A DNA stretch of 64,000 bases from Proteromonas lacertae. Its lineage: Eukaryota; Sar; Bigyra; Opalinata; Proteromonadidae. This document shows positions 62,783 through 64,000 of the stretch, piece after piece (the stretch's first letter is position 1; each line of letters starts with the position of its first letter). The notes beneath the pieces were generated by a model that worked only from the letters and a program-made list of their open reading frames with translations, searched no databases and was not told the DNA's origin. The position numbers were made by a program, and so were the translations under genes. The stretch covers positions 17,929 through 81,928 of the forward strand of contig NGBS01000899.1 in NCBI GenBank assembly GCA_002245135.1, in the 5' to 3' direction.

Positions 62783-64000
62783 TTACATTTTTTTTACACC
62801 TTCATTTTCATTCATAATATGTATGAAACAGTTATTTAATAAGTAAATCATATCTCTATTCTCAAGAGTTGCTAAATGAAGTAAATATATTTCACAAATC
62901 ATCTTCTTTCTTGGCAGTAGAATATATATCATTATCGAATAATTCTTTAAAAATGACAAATTCACCTTCTTTTATTCTTTCTAATTTAACACCTAAATTA
63001 TTTTCTAAGTTATCATAATGAAATAAACATTTGTACCAAACTAATTCTTCAATAACAATTTAAACAATAGAATATTATTTCCTTCTTTATAAACATTTTT
63101 AAAATGTCTTTAATTTCATTAATATCTTCTTCTGTAGCTTTGTGCTTTACACAATCATATATATAATCAAATACATCATCAGAGATAACTCCATTTCATA
63201 TTCATTGATTCTGTCATAACATTTGGCAGATGTATTGTCAGCTTTATAAGGAATAGAATACTTCACTATATAATGACAGAGTGTACTATCAAATGATGTT
63301 TTTAAATCATGGGAAATACTATTCTTTTTCATCATTTGATCTACGTGGATATAAATATGTTAATAAAAATTCCATATAGCCTAGATCACCAACTATTCTC
63401 TTTATACCTTTTGTATATAATTCCTTCCAATAGTCTTTATGATAATATACATCATATTGCTGCGTAATAGATATGTCTTGGAACATTTCCATATTTTTTA
63501 TTGAAATGATTTTTTTTCTTGTTAATTGACTTTTGCAAAGATTTTGGTAAGCATTTTTTTCCCATTGTTTAATTTCATTATCATCAAATACATCCATATA
63601 ATAATAAAACATTATACGAGTTGTAGTAATGAATTTATCATAATTGTTATGATCTGGTGAAGCAATATATAATACTATTGGAGAATCACTATGTTTACTA
63701 TCAAGATTAAAAGAATCAGATATTTCTATTTCATGATTAATTGTTTTTCCATACCTTCATCTTCATTAATTTCAATTACTTTTGATTTTTAACTGATATT
63801 TATTCTTATCTTCTTTATTAATCCCACTTTTATATATATTCGTAGGAATTGGATCATCAATAACAACTCCTAAATCAATTATTTTTTTCAATAAAAATAT
63901 TATGAAGGAGGTTTTACCACATCCTGGATTTCCTCTTAATAAAAAGTTGAAACAACTATCAATATCAACTTCTTCATTTGTTTCTTTCTTTTCTGCTAAT
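62783..64000 (-). pseudogene. Crinkler/RHS-type P-loop NTPase, partial, frameshifted
   Basis: The gene enters from the right edge reading leftwards. Near 63960-63910 there is a Walker A (LLRGNPGCGKTSF). Further on, IVLYIASPDHNNYDKF followed by YYYMDVFDDNEIKQW corresponds to the SSP...YMPVWTxDEL type segment of RHSP/Crinkler NTPases, a eukaryotic class often found as secreted host-directed effectors or in inter-element conflict. A helical C-terminal part continues to about 62783. At least five frame changes occur in 1.2 kb, and the downstream nuclease domain expected for the class is not clear. It may be a decayed copy or a low-accuracy contig end. Family call from motif order only. Confidence 0.42.

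Noticed and set aside
1-64000. Ciliate-type or other variant genetic code
   Set aside because: TAA, TAG and TGA all occur as real stops (for example RPL27A TAA, LSM5 TAG, receptor TGA), and in-frame stops inside genes coincide with introns or indels.
1-64000. CRISPR arrays, insertion sequences, integrases or retroelements
   Set aside because: I saw no regularly spaced repeats, transposase, reverse transcriptase or long terminal repeats. TA-rich runs are intron sequence.

Overview
The window is nuclear DNA of a eukaryotic microbe, very AT-rich and gene-dense. Evidence for this: spliceosomal introns are mostly only 24-40 nt long, begin GTAT and end ATAG; TAA, TAG and TGA all act as stops, so the code is standard; intergenic gaps are often under 150 bp; proteins carry Gln-, Asn- and Glu/Asp-rich runs. 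Ciliary/centrosomal genes (SHIPPO-repeat protein, SFI1-like protein) suggest a flagellate or centrosome-bearing lineage. A class C receptor with tandem binding-protein domains, a CRT-like transporter and a Crinkler/RHS-like NTPase fit several deep eukaryotic groups (early flagellated fungi, amoebozoans and others). I cannot name the species from sequence alone.

Layout. 1-6.2 kb: end of a GRASP Golgi protein, a SHIPPO-repeat protein, a small membrane protein and a kinesin-1-like motor. 6.25 kb: tRNA-Arg(CCG). 6.4-12 kb: an MDH1B-N/isochorismatase-like fusion, then an accessory-looking block: intronless acyltransferase-3/SGNH protein, GT77-like glycosyltransferase with a broken 3' end, and a degenerate secreted-protein gene. 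12-21 kb: a syntaxin-like SNARE with a DysF domain and a CaaX end, prefoldin 2, a CRT-like transporter, a duplicated-domain protein, RPS29, PRPF3, LSM5, RAMP4/SERP and Kish. 21-31 kb: EFTUD2/Snu114, a long coiled-coil protein, a BTB-like protein and a small unknown protein. 31-38 kb: a giant SFI1-like protein. 38-49 kb: a putative organellar membrane protein, CDIN1 nuclease, a Cys-rich protein, RPL27A, two convergent alpha/beta-hydrolases (one ABHD18) and SPT5. 49-64 kb: TANGO6/Rtp1, an MFS transporter, a double-RING protein, a multi-module class C GPCR, a USP deubiquitinase and a heavily frameshifted Crinkler/RHS-type P-loop NTPase running off the right edge.

Most of these are unlinked housekeeping genes. 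Three spliceosome components (PRPF3, LSM5, EFTUD2) lie within 7 kb, probably by chance. The strongest unusual signals are (i) an intervening sequence in LSM5 with a U12-type 5' splice site instead of GT-AG, (ii) a DysF-syntaxin fusion ending in a prenylation box instead of a membrane anchor, (iii) a pseudoenzyme fusion of an MDH1B N-terminal domain with an isochorismatase fold, and (iv) a class C GPCR with several stacked binding-protein modules. Many genes, including essential ones such as RPS29 and PRPF3, show single-base frame breaks, usually beside homopolymers. I read most of these as residual long-read assembly errors, so exon ends near them are approximate.
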